Origin: Psococerastis gibbosa
Lineage: Eukaryota > Arthropoda > Insecta > Psocodea > Psocidae
Direction of reading: 5' to 3'
DNA length: 64,000 bases
Assembly (NCBI GenBank): GCA_963971405.1
Contig: OZ020486.1
Span: 6,657,419 to 6,721,418 of the forward strand
The notes beneath the pieces are model-generated. The model saw only the letters and a list, made by a program, of their open reading frames with translations. It searched no databases and was not told where the DNA came from. The position numbers and the translations under genes are program-made. Within the stretch, counting starts at the first letter, position 1; each line of letters begins with the position of its first letter. This document shows positions 10,170 to 21,501 of this stretch, piece by piece.

Positions 10170-10351
10170 GCATTTGTATAAAGGTAGGTTATTAATTTAT
10201 CTTATAATGTAATGACATAATTAAAAAAAAAATCTTCTTTCCCTTGAGTCGTCAATGAGTCCGTTATTCTAATTCAAAATAATGCAACTTCTCATAAAAA
10301 GACGCTCCTATAGAATAGCAGCTGAATTTCTCTCCTAAAAACAGTGACCGT

Positions 10352-10357
10352 AATAAA
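10352..10357 (+). terminator. Candidate RCC1L polyadenylation signal
   Basis: AATAAA 183 bp after the stop, followed by a T-rich stretch. No competing signal is nearer. Confidence 0.5.
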
Positions 10358-10399
10358 TGCTTGACCTGTTTTTTTAGTGAGACAAAAGAAAAAGCATAA

Positions 10400-12054
10400 C
10401 ATAAATTGTAACATTTTATTTTCAATTTTTAATCAGTCTATAAGGAATTTGTACAAAGTCTTATAATGTATTTAAATGCTTCATGGCGTTTAGTGTATAC
10501 AATGCAGCCCTACTATAGCTACTACTGTAGCTGATTACATATTTTTTTAAAGCTCCTAATACATGGAACAAATTTGCATCTGAATCTACTATATATCGTA
10601 TCGTATAGAGCTGGGTGTTCTAAATACAATTTTAACTGGGATTGTTCAATGATATAGCTTGTATGTAGCATAAATTGAGTGGAAAACTTTCTATAGAAAA
10701 ATTCACCATGATTGGCTGAGTGCACCCCCAAAACGGCTCCCATGCTGAACTTATGGTGCATTGTATCACCTTTTTCACAATAAAATACAAGTTTATTTTT
10801 TGTTTGTTTCTTTGAATTATAAAATATTAGATTCCGGGAGGAAAGCACGACAATAGTTATCAACTTGACTTATCCTATAATTTGGCTGTAGATTATCAAC
10901 TTAATTTGTTGTTGTTTGGTAGACTTAGCTAATGGATATAGCCTGATTTCCAGCACCAATAATTTTTGAATTTACAGCAACATTAGCTGATAATTTACAC
11001 CCAAATAATAGGCCAATAGTTCCGGAATAGCTATTCCTTGTAGAATTTCGATTATTACAGCCTAGCCTACTTTCAAAGAAACTACGGGGAAAAAAAAACA
11101 TAAAAAGTGATACAAGGCACCTCTCTCCTTAAGATGATAAGGATGCCATTTGGGGATCCGTCCTCCAATTAGAGGAAGACATTTGTCCGCATTGTTTGGA
11201 GAAATGACATGTTGAATTTCTATATGAAAGTTCCTCATTGACACAAGAAGCTACCCCTAATGCGCGAATTGCGAATTCTGGCTCTTTCATAGTTTAATTA
11301 ATTACACAAAATAATGTCGGGTTAATGTCACATCTGAAATAAGTGATTTAATATCACTAATCGACTATTTTTCTATAGACTTTTAACTGACTTATAATAC
11401 TATTCTTTATACAATTAGTTCACATTTAGAGACATTTCGAGGGAATATTCTACATTTACGTAAATGTTAATTGCATTATATGGCACTAACTTATTTATTC
11501 TTGCAGTAAATGCCTAATCTAATTACATTTTTACAACAAGACGCAGACTAAATTGTAGCTACCATACCTAAAATAGAACATAAAATCTCATATTGCCTAC
11601 AAATACAGGGTGATTCACAACACCCGTCCATACACTATCCATATTATGGTATGGACCTCTTCCCCGTAAAAAAAAATATCTGGCCCCAAAAAAGCATTAA
11701 TAAACCCCAAAGTTAGTTCGACTCCGACTTAGTCATCAAATCATTTACCCCACCTCAAAATTCCTCATAATAACTTAAATGCAGGTTATGGACGGGTGGT
11801 GTGAATCACCCTATGTATTAGACGGTAGCAATAATTCGCACTTATTCAATTGAATTAGGCCTGCTTGGAAAATTAAAGGAGAAATAGAATAGTGAATTTT
11901 TAGAACTAAATAAAGTTATTGTCAGTTTTTTATATCAACGTCATTTTAAAACATAAAATTAGACCTTGTGTTTTGACACATTATTTACATATTACATGAA
12001 GTAGTTACGAGTTTAGTTACGACTGAGTTTCGATAGGTCCCTATCATGGTTTCC
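10400..12054. other. Intergenic region between convergent RCC1L and bib
   Basis: A/T-rich, with no ORF of recognisable type and no clear repeat boundary apart from a weak inverted pair around 11615-11815 ('gggtgattcacaacaccc' facing 'gggtggtgtgaatcaccc'), which looks like a small foldback element of about 200 bp. Confidence 0.4.
11609..11815. repeat. Small foldback element
   Basis: The left arm AGGGTGATTCACAACACCCG (11608 onward) is the inverse of GGGTGGTGTGAATCACCCT near 11794-11813. The arm is about 20 bp with one or two differences. No target duplication could be confirmed. Confidence 0.5.
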
Positions 12055-12057
12055 TTA

Positions 12058-12664
12058 GGCGGGGTTTCCACATACGTCAATCGTCAATGAAAAATATGAA
12101 ATTGAAGGACATTTCAATTTTTCATTGATGGCGGTGTTTCCACATGGTTTTTCAACTATTGACACTTTTCTTCTATTGAAACGTATGCGCCAAATTTTTG
12201 AAATTTGTTTGCATTTGTTTTTTGAAATTTTGTTTGTATTTGTTTTCTTCGTACACTTATTATTTTTAATAAAACCCAATAATAGTAAGAGATCCGAAGT
12301 AAGATCGACCTTCACCGATCTGTTTAATGGATGAAAGCAGTTTTATAAACAATCTATTAAAATTTTTGTACTTAACATATTACATGACGCCATTTTAGTT
12401 TGTTATTGTTTGCAGCGCGTGATTTTACTCTATGATCATTGATCATATTTTTACAATGGCATAGAGCAAAATTGAAATGTCCTTCAATTTCATATTTCTC
12501 ATTGACGATTGACGTATGTAGAAGGCGGGGTTTCCACATACGACAATCGTCAATGAGAAATATGGTTTTGACGTGGTAGCAGAATTTTTAGTATGCCTTT
12601 AATGTCTGCTAAACCTTCAATTTCACATTTCTCATTAACGATTGACGTATGTGGAAACCCCGCC
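12058..12664 (-). mobile_element. Harbinger-like palindromic element(s), a less deleted relative of the composite family
   Basis: It begins GGCGGGGTTTCCACATACG after TTA at 12055-12057 and ends with the inverse, GGAAACCCCGCC, at 12664. A second start of the same type at about 12525 shows that another copy (12525-12664) is abutted or nested. On the minus strand it carries the same core as the five composite elements (ATGGCGTCATG..ATGTTAAGTAC, and the TGATCATTGATCA block) but with about 200 bp more between core and terminus. Confidence 0.6.
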
Positions 12665-12713
12665 GAAACAACGCCTAATAAACATGGCATCTACAGCAAG
12701 AAGACGTAGTTCA

Positions 12714-12719
12714 TTTATT
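12714..12719 (-). terminator. Candidate bib polyadenylation signal
   Basis: TTTATT on the plus strand (AATAAA for bib), 330 bp downstream of the bib stop. It is the first such hexamer seen outside the neighbouring transposon. Confidence 0.35.
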
Positions 12720-13048
12720 TATAAACCGACGGCCGTAGCTATGAAAATCCATAAGTCTTAGTTGTCACTTTGCACTGAACAAAACAAACCCATCATCCTA
12801 TTTCTTCTTCTTTCTTCCGTTTTGCTCTGTGTCGCTTAAGGAGGCCGTTTTGTGACGCTAGGTAAATAAAATTTAACGATAGCGGGGAAAGTTTTTCTTT
12901 GTCAGATTCGTCCATTTGCCACGTGATTCCTTCTGGTTCGCTTCAGATGCATCTGTAGTCATCCTTTTGGGCTCTTCTCTTCTCTTCAACCTCGTATACC
13001 ATCTTCCATGTTTCTTCACACTAGCCTGACCTTCGCATTCTCCTCTTC

Positions 13049-14058
13049 TCATTGTTGCGGTGGCGGCGGTGGATACGGTGGATTCGGCGAACTCCTGCTG
13101 TATGAACTCGAAACCGACGACAGCGGACTATGCCTCATTGGCTGCTGCTGCTGGCTCCAGCCCATTCCGTCTCCCATTTTATTATGAATCAACCTCATCG
13201 GCATTGGGTGATTTGCAGGAGGGGGCGGGGGTAGATCTGACCTTTCAACCTGTCCTTCAGGCTTCTCAGGCCTCTGATTCGACGACGCGTCCGACCGATT
13301 TGATCCATAGTCTGATGTTTCTGATCTATTGAGAGCTTTCTGGAATCCTTGCACCTCTCTCACTCCGTTTGGCACTATGTCATAGTTGGAGTCTCTAGGT
13401 TTGTGGTTCTGTACTGATTTGACGTAGGCTGCTGTTCTGTTCATAACTGGTTGTCTAGGAGGTTCCGTACTGGGGTATACCCCACCCGGGGGACTTCCTC
13501 TGAGACCGTACACGTTTTCCTTTTCTTTCCCGCCTAGAAGCTGATTCTGAAGGTTTTGATTGGTAGCGTGCACAATATTTGGCTTATCCTGGTCGGTGAT
13601 GTCGTGATAACTTTTGGAAGCTGTTCGGTTGGCTAGGAAAGCTGCCGCGCCTGGGTTCATTCCATTGCCAACTTTAAGGTAGCCACCATCTTCGGTTTTG
13701 ATGCCAGCTATAAAGTTAACATCAGGTGAGGCAAATTCGCGGATGTTTGCTGTAAACTGGCCTCCCAATTTCAATGGGTACATGCTTTGAGCTGGGACCA
13801 AGGGTCCGGCACGTGGTAGAATATCCCGGGGACCTTGTTGGGACTTGGCGTAGACACTTTGGGACCGGTTGAGATTAGCTCTGGTTAGGGGTGGTGATTT
13901 GGTGTCAATTTTTGCGTTATAGAGGCTTCTGGTGCCAGAATAGATGGCTTCTTCCGGCGCTTTCCTCATTTTTCCGCCGTAAATTGACTCGCCGCGTTCC
14001 ATTTTGCCCGGAGGTGAGCTATAGCGTGAGGCAGAGGCTTCGCTAGCGCAGTACATAC
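13049..14058 (-). CDS. bib: bib exon 6: cytoplasmic tail and stop
   Basis: Acceptor AAATTCCAG/GT. It encodes 335 residues of Pro/Gln/Ser-rich tail and ends SSPNPPYPPPPPQQ then TGA. Conserved Bib islands are AIYSGTRSLYNAK, LTRANLNRSQSVYAKS, PRAGPLVPAQSMYP and ENVYGLRGSPPGG. It is low in helix and likely disordered; the repeated Tyr-containing and SH3-like Pro motifs suggest protein binding (inference). Confidence 0.93.
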
Positions 14059-14116
14059 CTGGAATTTAAAAGAGAAAAAAATCAGCTTAGTATGTTTTGT
14101 CAAGGAAGGAAAAACC

Positions 14117-14355
14117 TTGAAACGAGCCAACGTTCAACTTGCTTTTTCGTGGCGCTATTCACGGTTGAGTTACAGGTATTCGACCCCTAAAAAGCACTTT
14201 CCCGTCTCTTGCATGAGACCATCCGTTTTTTCTGCATTATTTCATTTGTATATTAGAAGCGGTACAATCTTAAGTCCTAACGACAAGGCCATGCAGGCAG
14301 GCAGGTTTTGGATCAACGTGCCCTAGGCCAGGACACATTAAGTAAGTAAGTCCTA
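14117..14355. repeat. Interspersed repeat fragment inside bib intron 5 (inverted partner at 16130)
   Basis: 14281-14352 (ACAAGGCCATGC..., TTGGATCAACGTG, ending TTAAGTAAGTAAG) is the inverse of 16128-16205. The (TTAC) tail resembles an RTE/SINE-type 3' end. The rest of 14117-14280 shows nothing recognisable. Confidence 0.45.
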
Positions 14356-14468
14356 ACTGTTATTTGTTGTAACCTATGTTCATTTTTTGCTGCCATTGGC
14401 GCATCCCGCCACGAGCCCTCGTCCTCCCTCCTACCCCCATGGAACAACCGACCGCAGGAGATACTTAC

Positions 14469-14567
14469 CACCAGGGGAAGCAACGTTGGGAGCAACCGGC
14501 CTGTAGGCAGCTGGATGGTACTTGCCGTCATCGTATCTTTCGTCTTCCGAATGGATACTTGACGAGT
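14469..14567 (-). CDS. bib: bib exon 5
   Basis: Acceptor TTTTGTTGCAG/AC, donor GGTG/GTAAGT. Encodes SSSIHSEDERYDDGKYHPAA and a short Pro/Val stretch. The acidic Ser-rich motif directly after the last membrane helix is shared with Drosophila Bib (SSSIHSEDE). Confidence 0.93.
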
Positions 14568-14811
14568 CTGCAACAAAAAAATCAGATTTCAGTGGCTTGG
14601 AGATGAGAAAGTAATGTAAGTGGACAACTAGAAATTCGCCAAACGAATCAATGTACCTCATATTATTTACTGTATCGTGCCTAGAGAAGGGGCTGTGCTT
14701 CCAAGACTACAAGCGCGCACAGAGCAAGAATAGAGGAAGGCGGCAAGGCTGGCCACGGAACCATTGAAGGGACGAATAGGTTAATATGAGGAAGATGTCG
14801 GTGATGGCTTA

Positions 14812-14953
14812 GGCGCTTATTTCACCTACGTCAATAGTCAATAGTAAATGTGGTATTGACGTGGTAGCAGACATTTTTAGACTGTCTTTATTGTCTGCTA
14901 CCACGTAAATACCACATTTACTATTGACTATTGACGTAGGTGGAATAAGCACC
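14812..14953. mobile_element. 142-bp palindromic MITE with TTA target duplication
   Basis: GGCGCTTATTTCACC at the left, its inverse at the right, TTA at 14809-14811 and 14954-14956. The arms are nearly perfect and carry GACGTGGTAGCAGACAT. A three-base TTA duplication with GG...CC ends fits PIF/Harbinger. Confidence 0.75.
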
Positions 14954-15049
14954 TTAGCAGAAGAAACCCGTGATGTCTGTGGGCAGGTGGTAGTGACCAA
15001 AACCGAGCACCTTCAGCACCTGAAGAATGGCCCAAAATGTCCCCGCAAG

Positions 15050-15610
15050 ATATTTTACATTAGGTTTGCATGCCGTGTCGGGTGGAAAGTCAGCGTCAGT
15101 TAAGAGCCCTAGCTCCGCTAATTTTGCATGGTAAGGCGGCAATTCCACGGGCCAATTTACTTCATTTGGGATTTGAGATTTTTTGTTTGTTTTGTTTTGT
15201 TTTAAGGAGACTATTATGTCGATACTAAACTTATCTATTATAAATTCAGTTACATTATAATATGGTAGAGACTTATTAACGATGTCTGCTACCATATTAT
15301 AACTTAATTTATAATAGATAAGTTAAGTATCTACATAATAGTCTCCTTAAAGCAAAACAAATTAAAAATTTCAAATCACAAATGAAGTAAATTCGCCGGT
15401 GGAATTGCCGCCTACTACTAAGAACAAAAAATCATTTATTTATCCCTACACGATTGCATAATCATAAACCTGCATGCGATTTCCACTCGACACTATCCAA
15501 TGCCTGCAAGTGTATGATTATGCAATCGTGCAGGGATAAATAAAAAATGATTTTTTGTTATTACTAGTAGTGTTACTATACAAAATTAGCGGAGCTAGGA
15601 CTCTTGACTA
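15050..15610. repeat. Nested inverted repeats in bib intron 4
   Basis: The outer arms GAGCCCTAGCTCCGCTAATT (about 15101) and AATTAGCGGAGCTAGGACTC (about 15586) enclose a palindromic element at 15135-15412 and a separate foldback at 15426-15557 (arms of about 42 bp, CCCTACACGATTGCATAATC against its inverse). The outermost 27-bp arms look like the ends of an older element into which the others inserted. Confidence 0.6.
15135..15412. mobile_element. 278-bp palindromic Harbinger-like MITE
   Basis: It starts GGCGGCAATTCCACGGG after TAA and ends with the inverse CCGGTGGAATTGCCGCC followed by TAC. The centre contains GATGTCTGCTACCAT and an inner palindrome around AAGGAGACTAT that also occurs in the element at 17472. 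Confidence 0.65.
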
Positions 15611-15725
15611 AGAAGACCCCTGGACCGTTTGTTTTACATGCCTACGAAGGCCAGAAAATGCAGCAAGTGTGGGACTCAAGCCAACAACCTTTCGGGTGAA
15701 AGTCCGTATCACTACTCTTACTTAC
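15590..15725 (-). repeat. tRNA-derived SINE B fragment
   Basis: Inverse of the 23081 copy: ...CTTTCACCCGAAAGGTTGTT followed by a B-box-like GGCTTGAGTCCC. See the 23081 entry. Confidence 0.5.
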
Positions 15726-15797
15726 TTACACTTACTTAACAAACAGACAAGAAATAGAATAGATCGGTTCTAAATTAATTAAATTAATTATCATTAC

Positions 15798-15975
15798 CTC
15801 CGTCTATGGATTCTTTCGGCCGCTTATGGTGCTTCGCATTGAAGATGAATTCGAAAATGAGCGCAGCGGTGACTCCACCCAATGCTGGTCCAAACCAGAA
15901 CACCCAGTGGCTTTCCCATTGTTTGTTCATGACAAAGGCTGGGCCCAGTGCTCGAGACGGGTTTAATACTGCCCC
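15798..15975 (-). CDS. bib: bib exon 4: loop E and last helix
   Basis: Acceptor ATTTTTTTCAG/GGG, donor GGAG/GTAATG. Encodes GAVLNPSRALGPAFVMNKQW, then HWVFWFGPALGGVTAALIFE (helix 6), then the basic HHKRPKES stretch. The second NPA box reads NPS here (codon TCT). The Arg that follows, part of the selectivity filter, is kept. Confidence 0.95.
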
Positions 15976-16127
15976 CTGAAAAAAATTTCCTAATTGTTAG
16001 TAATAAATCATCTTAAAAGCAAATCGGTACTTACTGTATTTTATTTCAAATTTCCAATAACTATGCTGTTTTATTTTCTTATTTCCCAGTAGCTTTAAGA
16101 AAATTGTTAAACAATATCTTAGATACT

Positions 16128-16240
16128 TACTTACTTAACGTGTCCGGGCCTACGACACGTTGATCCAAAACGTTGCAGCCTGGATGGCCTTGTCATTTGC
16201 TTCGGATAGATCTGCGTGGGACACAGCTTCGTCATATCTT
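16128..16240 (-). repeat. Interspersed repeat, inverse of 14281-14352
   Basis: ACTTACTTACTTAACGTGTCC... CACGTTGATCCAAAACGTTG... TGGCCTTGTC; about 80 percent like the partner. Bases 16297-16326 are C homopolymers. Confidence 0.45.
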
Positions 16241-16902
16241 AGATAATGCTTGAGACTCTCTCCAGTCTTATAATGGTGACGACAATGGATTCCCCCCCCC
16301 CCCCTTAACCTTCTTCCCCCCCCCCTCTTCTCTTGTTTCTTCTCTATTTAATTTTAAGCATCTATATATCTATATATTAATACAATTTATTTCAATTTCT
16401 CGCTTTGGCCTGGGGCCACCTGATATAGAATATTGTAGATGGTCCAGAGTCCTAACCAGGTTATCTGTAACCCTTCCTTACCCTAGTTCCCAACAATACC
16501 ATCCAGCCCTTGCAACTGAATATATAAAATACACGGTGGGAAAGTCAGCGAACCTTTCATCACACTGCTTTATACCAAAAAGATTATACAATCGTCAACC
16601 TGTTCCTTAAGAGAGGGATGCGGCACACTAAAGGGTAAAAAGCGGAAATGGCTGCTCTCTACCATATAATTTGTATGGAAATCCAGTTGAACTTCCGGTG
16701 CTTCACTAGACTAACCTATTTCGTGAATAGCTTGATTCTCTAAAAAGGTAAACATGGGCTTAGTTTGCCTTTTTGGACGATAATTGTTAGAAATTTATTC
16801 CCCAGGTGTCTTTGGTGCTGTATTCGTGGGGAATTGGTAAACCTTTGTTGAGATATAGAATTGTCCATCTGAAGAAAGTTATTATATAGCGAGATCTTTT
16901 AA

Positions 16903-17288
16903 GAGTGTACAGCCCGTAGGAAATTGACAGCCCGAAACTTAATACTTTTTATTTTTTTATTTAATTAACTAAGCATGTTATTAAAGATTTGGCTCATCAA
17001 AGTTGTAAAAGACCACTCCATTCATCATATTATAAGATGTATTTAATTTTCGAAATTGTAGTTTTTTCAGAAACATGCAAATATTTTATAAACAATAGCT
17101 TTTCACGTATTATCGATTTTATAAAAAAAAACTACATTTTAAAAACTAAAAGTACCTTATTATATGATGCATGAAGTAGTCCTTTACAACTTTGATGAGC
17201 CAAATCTTTAATAACATGGTTAGTTAATTAAATAAAAAATAAAAAGCATTAAATGTCGGGCTGCCACTTTCCTACGGGCTGTACACTC
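16903..17288. mobile_element. TTAA-flanked foldback element, copy 1
   Basis: TTAA at 16899-16902 and 17289-17292; terminal inverted repeat GAGTGTACAGCCCGTAGGAA. The arms extend through 'ttttatttaattaact' and 'atttggctcat' with a unique centre. The TTAA duplication fits Kolobok or piggyBac type elements. Copies at 40867 and 45210. Confidence 0.7.
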
Positions 17289-17471
17289 TTAAAATGCTAA
17301 TAAAATTATTTCTGATGGACCGTTTAACATGCATCGTGAATACCTCTATTTTTGTAGTTGATTCTTCCTTTATAGACTAATAACAGTTGTAAGCGTGAGG
17401 TAAATGGCCATCAGGCTGTTCTTTGACATAGCATAAGACACAAAAAAAACCACTCTTGGATGCATTAATAA

Positions 17472-17691
17472 GGCGCTTATTCCACCGACGTCAATTTTCA
17501 TTGTGCATGTGGATGACGTGGTAGCAGACATCATTAATTAGTCTCTGCCATATTTTAAGGAGACTATAATGTAATATACTTAACTTATCTATTATAAATT
17601 AAGTTTACAATATGTCACAGACTAATTAATGAAGTCTGCTACCACGTCATCCACATGCACATTGAAAATTGACGTCGGTGGAATAAGCGCC
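17472..17691. mobile_element. 220-bp nested palindromic MITE with TAA target duplication
   Basis: GGCGCTTATTCCACCGACGTC and its inverse, TAA at 17469-17471 and 17692-17694. It carries GACGTGGTAGCAGACAT in the arms and an inner palindrome (AAGGAGACTATAATG ... CTATTATAAATTAAG) in the centre, shared with 15135-15412. Confidence 0.75.
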
Positions 17692-18131
17692 TAAACAAAT
17701 AATGTGAAAATACTGAAAAGTTCATGCCGTTCGGGCTCCATAAATTGTTACCAAATGTTGATTTTGATGACCGCATTGTAGTACAATACGTCAAAATTCA
17801 AAATGTAGAGAAACATTTTTTCTCATTTATCAGTATTTGAGAAATAGGCAGTGGATTACAATTTGCTCTCGACTATTCAAAGCCGTAAAGTGAATTAGTG
17901 GACCTCGTAACTGGAAGCAATTTGCCTTTTCCGCCTTCACACCGACTAGGATTTTATTTGGTGAAAGTTTTGAGACCTGACAATTAACAGTGTCTCGCCC
18001 TTTTTCACTTTTATAAACGTAATTGACCGCAAAGGGCCAAAGGCTGTTATGTTGCATTCATTGTCTACGGCTCTACTACCATTGTAAAGTATATAGTAAG
18101 GAGGGAAATATAATAAATTCAACGTGCTTAC

Positions 18132-18312
18132 CGGGACCAGGCTGCAGGCGGTGTAAGCAGCTCCAACAATAACGGGGGAGTTGTTGAACAGTTTCCGGTC
18201 AGCAACTGAAATTTGGGTGAACGCCACGATGAACGTCAGCACCAGTTCTATGCCAAACCGTTCCCATGGGCCCAAATGAAGCAGGCTTGTGATGGGCGTT
18301 ACAGGTGCGACC
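18132..18312 (-). CDS. bib: bib exon 3: helices 4 and 5
   Basis: Acceptor TTTTCCAG/G, donor CCCG/GTAAGC. Encodes VAPVTPITSLLH, WERFGIELVLTFIVAFTQIS (helix 4), NSPVIVGAAYTACSLVP (helix 5 start). Its first base completes the split Gly codon of exon 2. WERFG and GxAYxAC match Drosophila Bib. Confidence 0.95.
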
Positions 18313-18589
18313 CTGGAAAAATGAAAACAATGTCATTTCCTGTCACACTATAGATACTACTATAAAAAAATGATACCCCTGTATTTTTGGGGGGAAAAGA
18401 TCTATTATTATTATTAATTCCTATACTTATATGCTCTTATTGACATGATTTGTATTGCTACACAAGTCAGCACAGCTACACAACTATATCTAACCGAACA
18501 GGTCTGTGAGTTAACTAAAGGCAATGCTTTATATATTATATTGCAGTATTATATGGTATATATACGTATAACACTGACATTAAATTAAC

Positions 18590-18720
18590 TTTGATCAGAG
18601 GTAACCTCCTCGTTATGACCGAAATCAGAGGATATAGGAAAAACTGCTGGATATAGCAAAAACTGGACTTGGCGGGATTTGAACCGCACGATTATTATTT
18701 TGTCTACAATACAACCGCTA
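18590..18720 (-). repeat. tRNA-derived SINE A copy
   Basis: B-box region GGTTCAAATCCC on the minus strand, followed by the family-specific tail (TATATCCTCTGATTTCGG, then GGTTACCTCTGATCAAAGTT and TAATGTCAGTGTTA). See the 24119 copy for the cloverleaf. Confidence 0.55.
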
Positions 18721-19153
18721 AAATTTGAATATTTCTTACAACTTTTGACACAGACGTAACCGACATAAATTTGGTGGCACATAAGATGTGTTACAAAATT
18801 ACGAACTGTCCAAGTCTAAAGAATGAGCACTATATAGGAACTATTGTATAACACAGCTACTAGTAAATGTAAAGTGGGGTATGAAATAATGTAAAAAGTA
18901 GCCATATGCGCAATACATATATTTTTTTTAAATGTTATGATCCTAAATCCTTAATATGATCCTAAATTAACATTAAGAAGTAATTTCTGTGTCTGAATCC
19001 GCTGGACCTTGACAACTTTGCGTGATCCTGAGGTATTTAAGAGCCATGCACCTACCGTACCAGCGGTCTCCCAAACCCCCATAATATGTAACTTAGACTC
19101 ATTGCAACGAAGCATGACTTGCACAATGTACAGTGTTATTACAAACAGCTTTT

Positions 19154-20058
19154 TGCTTTCCTATTTAAACGTACTATAAAGAAAGCTTTGTGATGGTCCG
19201 AATTTACGATTCCGAGATTTGAACAGATTTAAACGTTGTGAGGTCTCAGGAACAGAAAAAAAACTCGGTTTTTACGAAATGTCTGTCGATTTATGGGCAA
19301 ATTTCTCGGTGGATTTTGAAAAAATTTGGCATTTAGCTTCCCAAAAATCATAGCTTGGGAACATTTTTTTATATTTTGGCTTTACTCAATTTTGGGAGGT
19401 TTTATCCTCCAAAAAAAAAAAAAAAAAAAAAAAAAGGTTAAGTTCTCTAAAACGGCTGCAACTATTTTCAATAAATTCACATATTATATTACGGCTATAT
19501 ACGGCTCCAACGATTTCTTTTAAATTCACATATATTGTAGTTTTTATTAATGTTGATAAAATGCTGGGGTCGCTTGCCCCTTGATAGTTTGCTTCTGGGG
19601 GTAAAAAAATAAAAGTAACTCAATTTTCAAGAAAAATGACTAAAAAATAATTTTTCTGCGAAACCTTTCTATCGAGGATTTCTACCTTCAGTTATGTTTT
19701 AGGTGTTCAATAGGGTAACAAAAACGGACAGGTTGCATTCCCAAAAACATATTTGCTGCTGTGCAAAAAATTATTTTTTGAGAAATTATGGAAAATTCAC
19801 GCTCCAATACTATTATATAATATAATAATAATGTGTCATTGTTGTACTACTGTTACAATGTATTGGCCTGTTCGTTTCAGAATATGCAATTAAGTATTAA
19901 GGGGTTTTTAATGTATTGAGGTGGACCCTCCCCCCCCCCCACCCCCTCGAGGGATCTAAAATTTAACCAGAGGGAAATTATTTCCTATGAAATTACACAT
20001 GTCTATATCTACTTCTTTATAAATTGGAAAGCATGTTCGAGTAAACTCGGACGGTTCT
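19154..20058 (+). repeat. Unequal-ended interspersed repeat R, copy 1
   Basis: About 0.9 kb. It starts TGCTTTCC, contains the conserved blocks 'gattccgagatttgaac', 'tttgcttctgggggtaa' and 'aacctttctatcga', and ends ATAAATTGGAAAGCATGTTC plus GAGTAAACTCGGAC.GGTTCT. A poly(A) run sits at 19411-19435. No ORF is conserved among copies. Class unknown. Confidence 0.65.
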
Positions 20059-20173
20059 GTAATGATGCTTCTCTAAGAATTTTCCATTTTCATTTCTTTT
20101 CGGCCATGGAACAAGGTGACTGATTGAGGACTGAGAGCAGATTTTTTGATGCAGTTTGATCTTCAGTTCAGCC

Positions 20174-20977
20174 CAGTGGCGGCTCGTGGGGAAATTGGTG
20201 AGGCACAGCATATACAAAAATAAAAGTTTGAGGAAACTTAATTAAAACTTAACGCATAAATTCGAGGTCAATTATTCTATTCTTCTTATGGCTGTAGCCA
20301 TTCTAGCGATTTTATGTCTAAGTTATACTCGTTCCGGTCGTACCGGTCAATTTGAACATGAAAACAAAACTAACAAAAAATCCCGGAGAGCCAAATTTTG
20401 GTACAGACTGTGGTTTTTACCATTATAAATCAAATGTCAAAAGTCCCCATCGATGCCATGTGTGTTATAAAAGTTATTCGGGGTCAAAGGTCAAAATTTG
20501 GTTTCTCTAGTTAACGGTAAGTTTTATAAAAAAAATCTTTTTACCAAAGTTGTAGATCTTTAAATTCTCTATAAAAAATGTTACTACATTTTTTTCTAAG
20601 GGCCACCATTCCTGAGATGTCGCATATAGAGGCAGGTTCTGGCACTGCCTCATCGGCTCTTCATTGAGCTGGGTGCAGCGAATGATTTGAGTGTGTATCT
20701 TCACATTTTTACAACTCGGAATTCGTGCCAGTCTACTAGCAATGGACTGAATGGAGAGGCAATCGGAAATGCAGCCTCTACATCGTTATAGTTAGTTGTG
20801 AATTTTTGGAGCTCATGGTTCTTTTTCGCGGTATTTTTAAGTTTTAATTGTCTCTTCTAGAATTTGATTAGCCTACATTTCCTAATTTAAAATACACTTT
20901 TTTAGTTGAATTATTTGCGGGGAAAATTAGGTGAGGCACTGCCTCAGTTGCCTCCAATGACGACGAGTCGCCACTGG
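20174..20977. mobile_element. hAT-like non-autonomous element, 804 bp
   Basis: CAGTGGCGGCTCGTGGGG at the left, inverse ACGAGTCGCCACTG at the right, with a perfect 8-bp duplication GTTCAGCC at 20166-20173 and 20978-20985. Subterminal 'gtgaggcac' is also inverted. The ends match the CAGTGGCGGCTC type of hAT termini. Confidence 0.85.
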
Positions 20978-21501
20978 TTCAGCCCATCTCTCCTTGATCC
21001 GGACCGAAACAGACCGAATTCATTACTAGAACTAGGTATCCAACATAGGGTTTCTCTCGTGACTTCGTGGAAACGAAACATCATGTGTAAACTAGGAATT
21101 AATTAAGTCAAAAATACCGGGGCATCCTTCATTGTTACAAAATATTTTTAAAAGTATTCCTAAATTTTACCAAATTTAGCTAAATCTGGCCCTGAATACC
21201 ATGAACCATGACCACTTCGCGTGATCCTGCGGACCACCTAGCCTACAAGCAATCTCCCAAGCCTCATTACATAGGCTACATCACAATTCAGCACCTGCTC
21301 GCAACTTGGCGAAAAAAAAGAACTGCGTTTAGGTTCTTGCAGGACGGGCGTACTTAATTGGGTTTCATATTCTGGTTCTGTAAAGACCTATTATATAAGT
21401 GGCTGCCATCACAAATAGCCTATAACTTTTGCAACTAACTTTATTTTTGTGGTTTTAATAAAGGTTTAGGTTTTAGGACTATTATTGTAGAAGTTGTTTA
21501 T

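Noticed and set aside
13060..13332. Plus-strand 90-codon ORF
   Set aside because: Antisense of bib exon 6, whose composition leaves other frames open.
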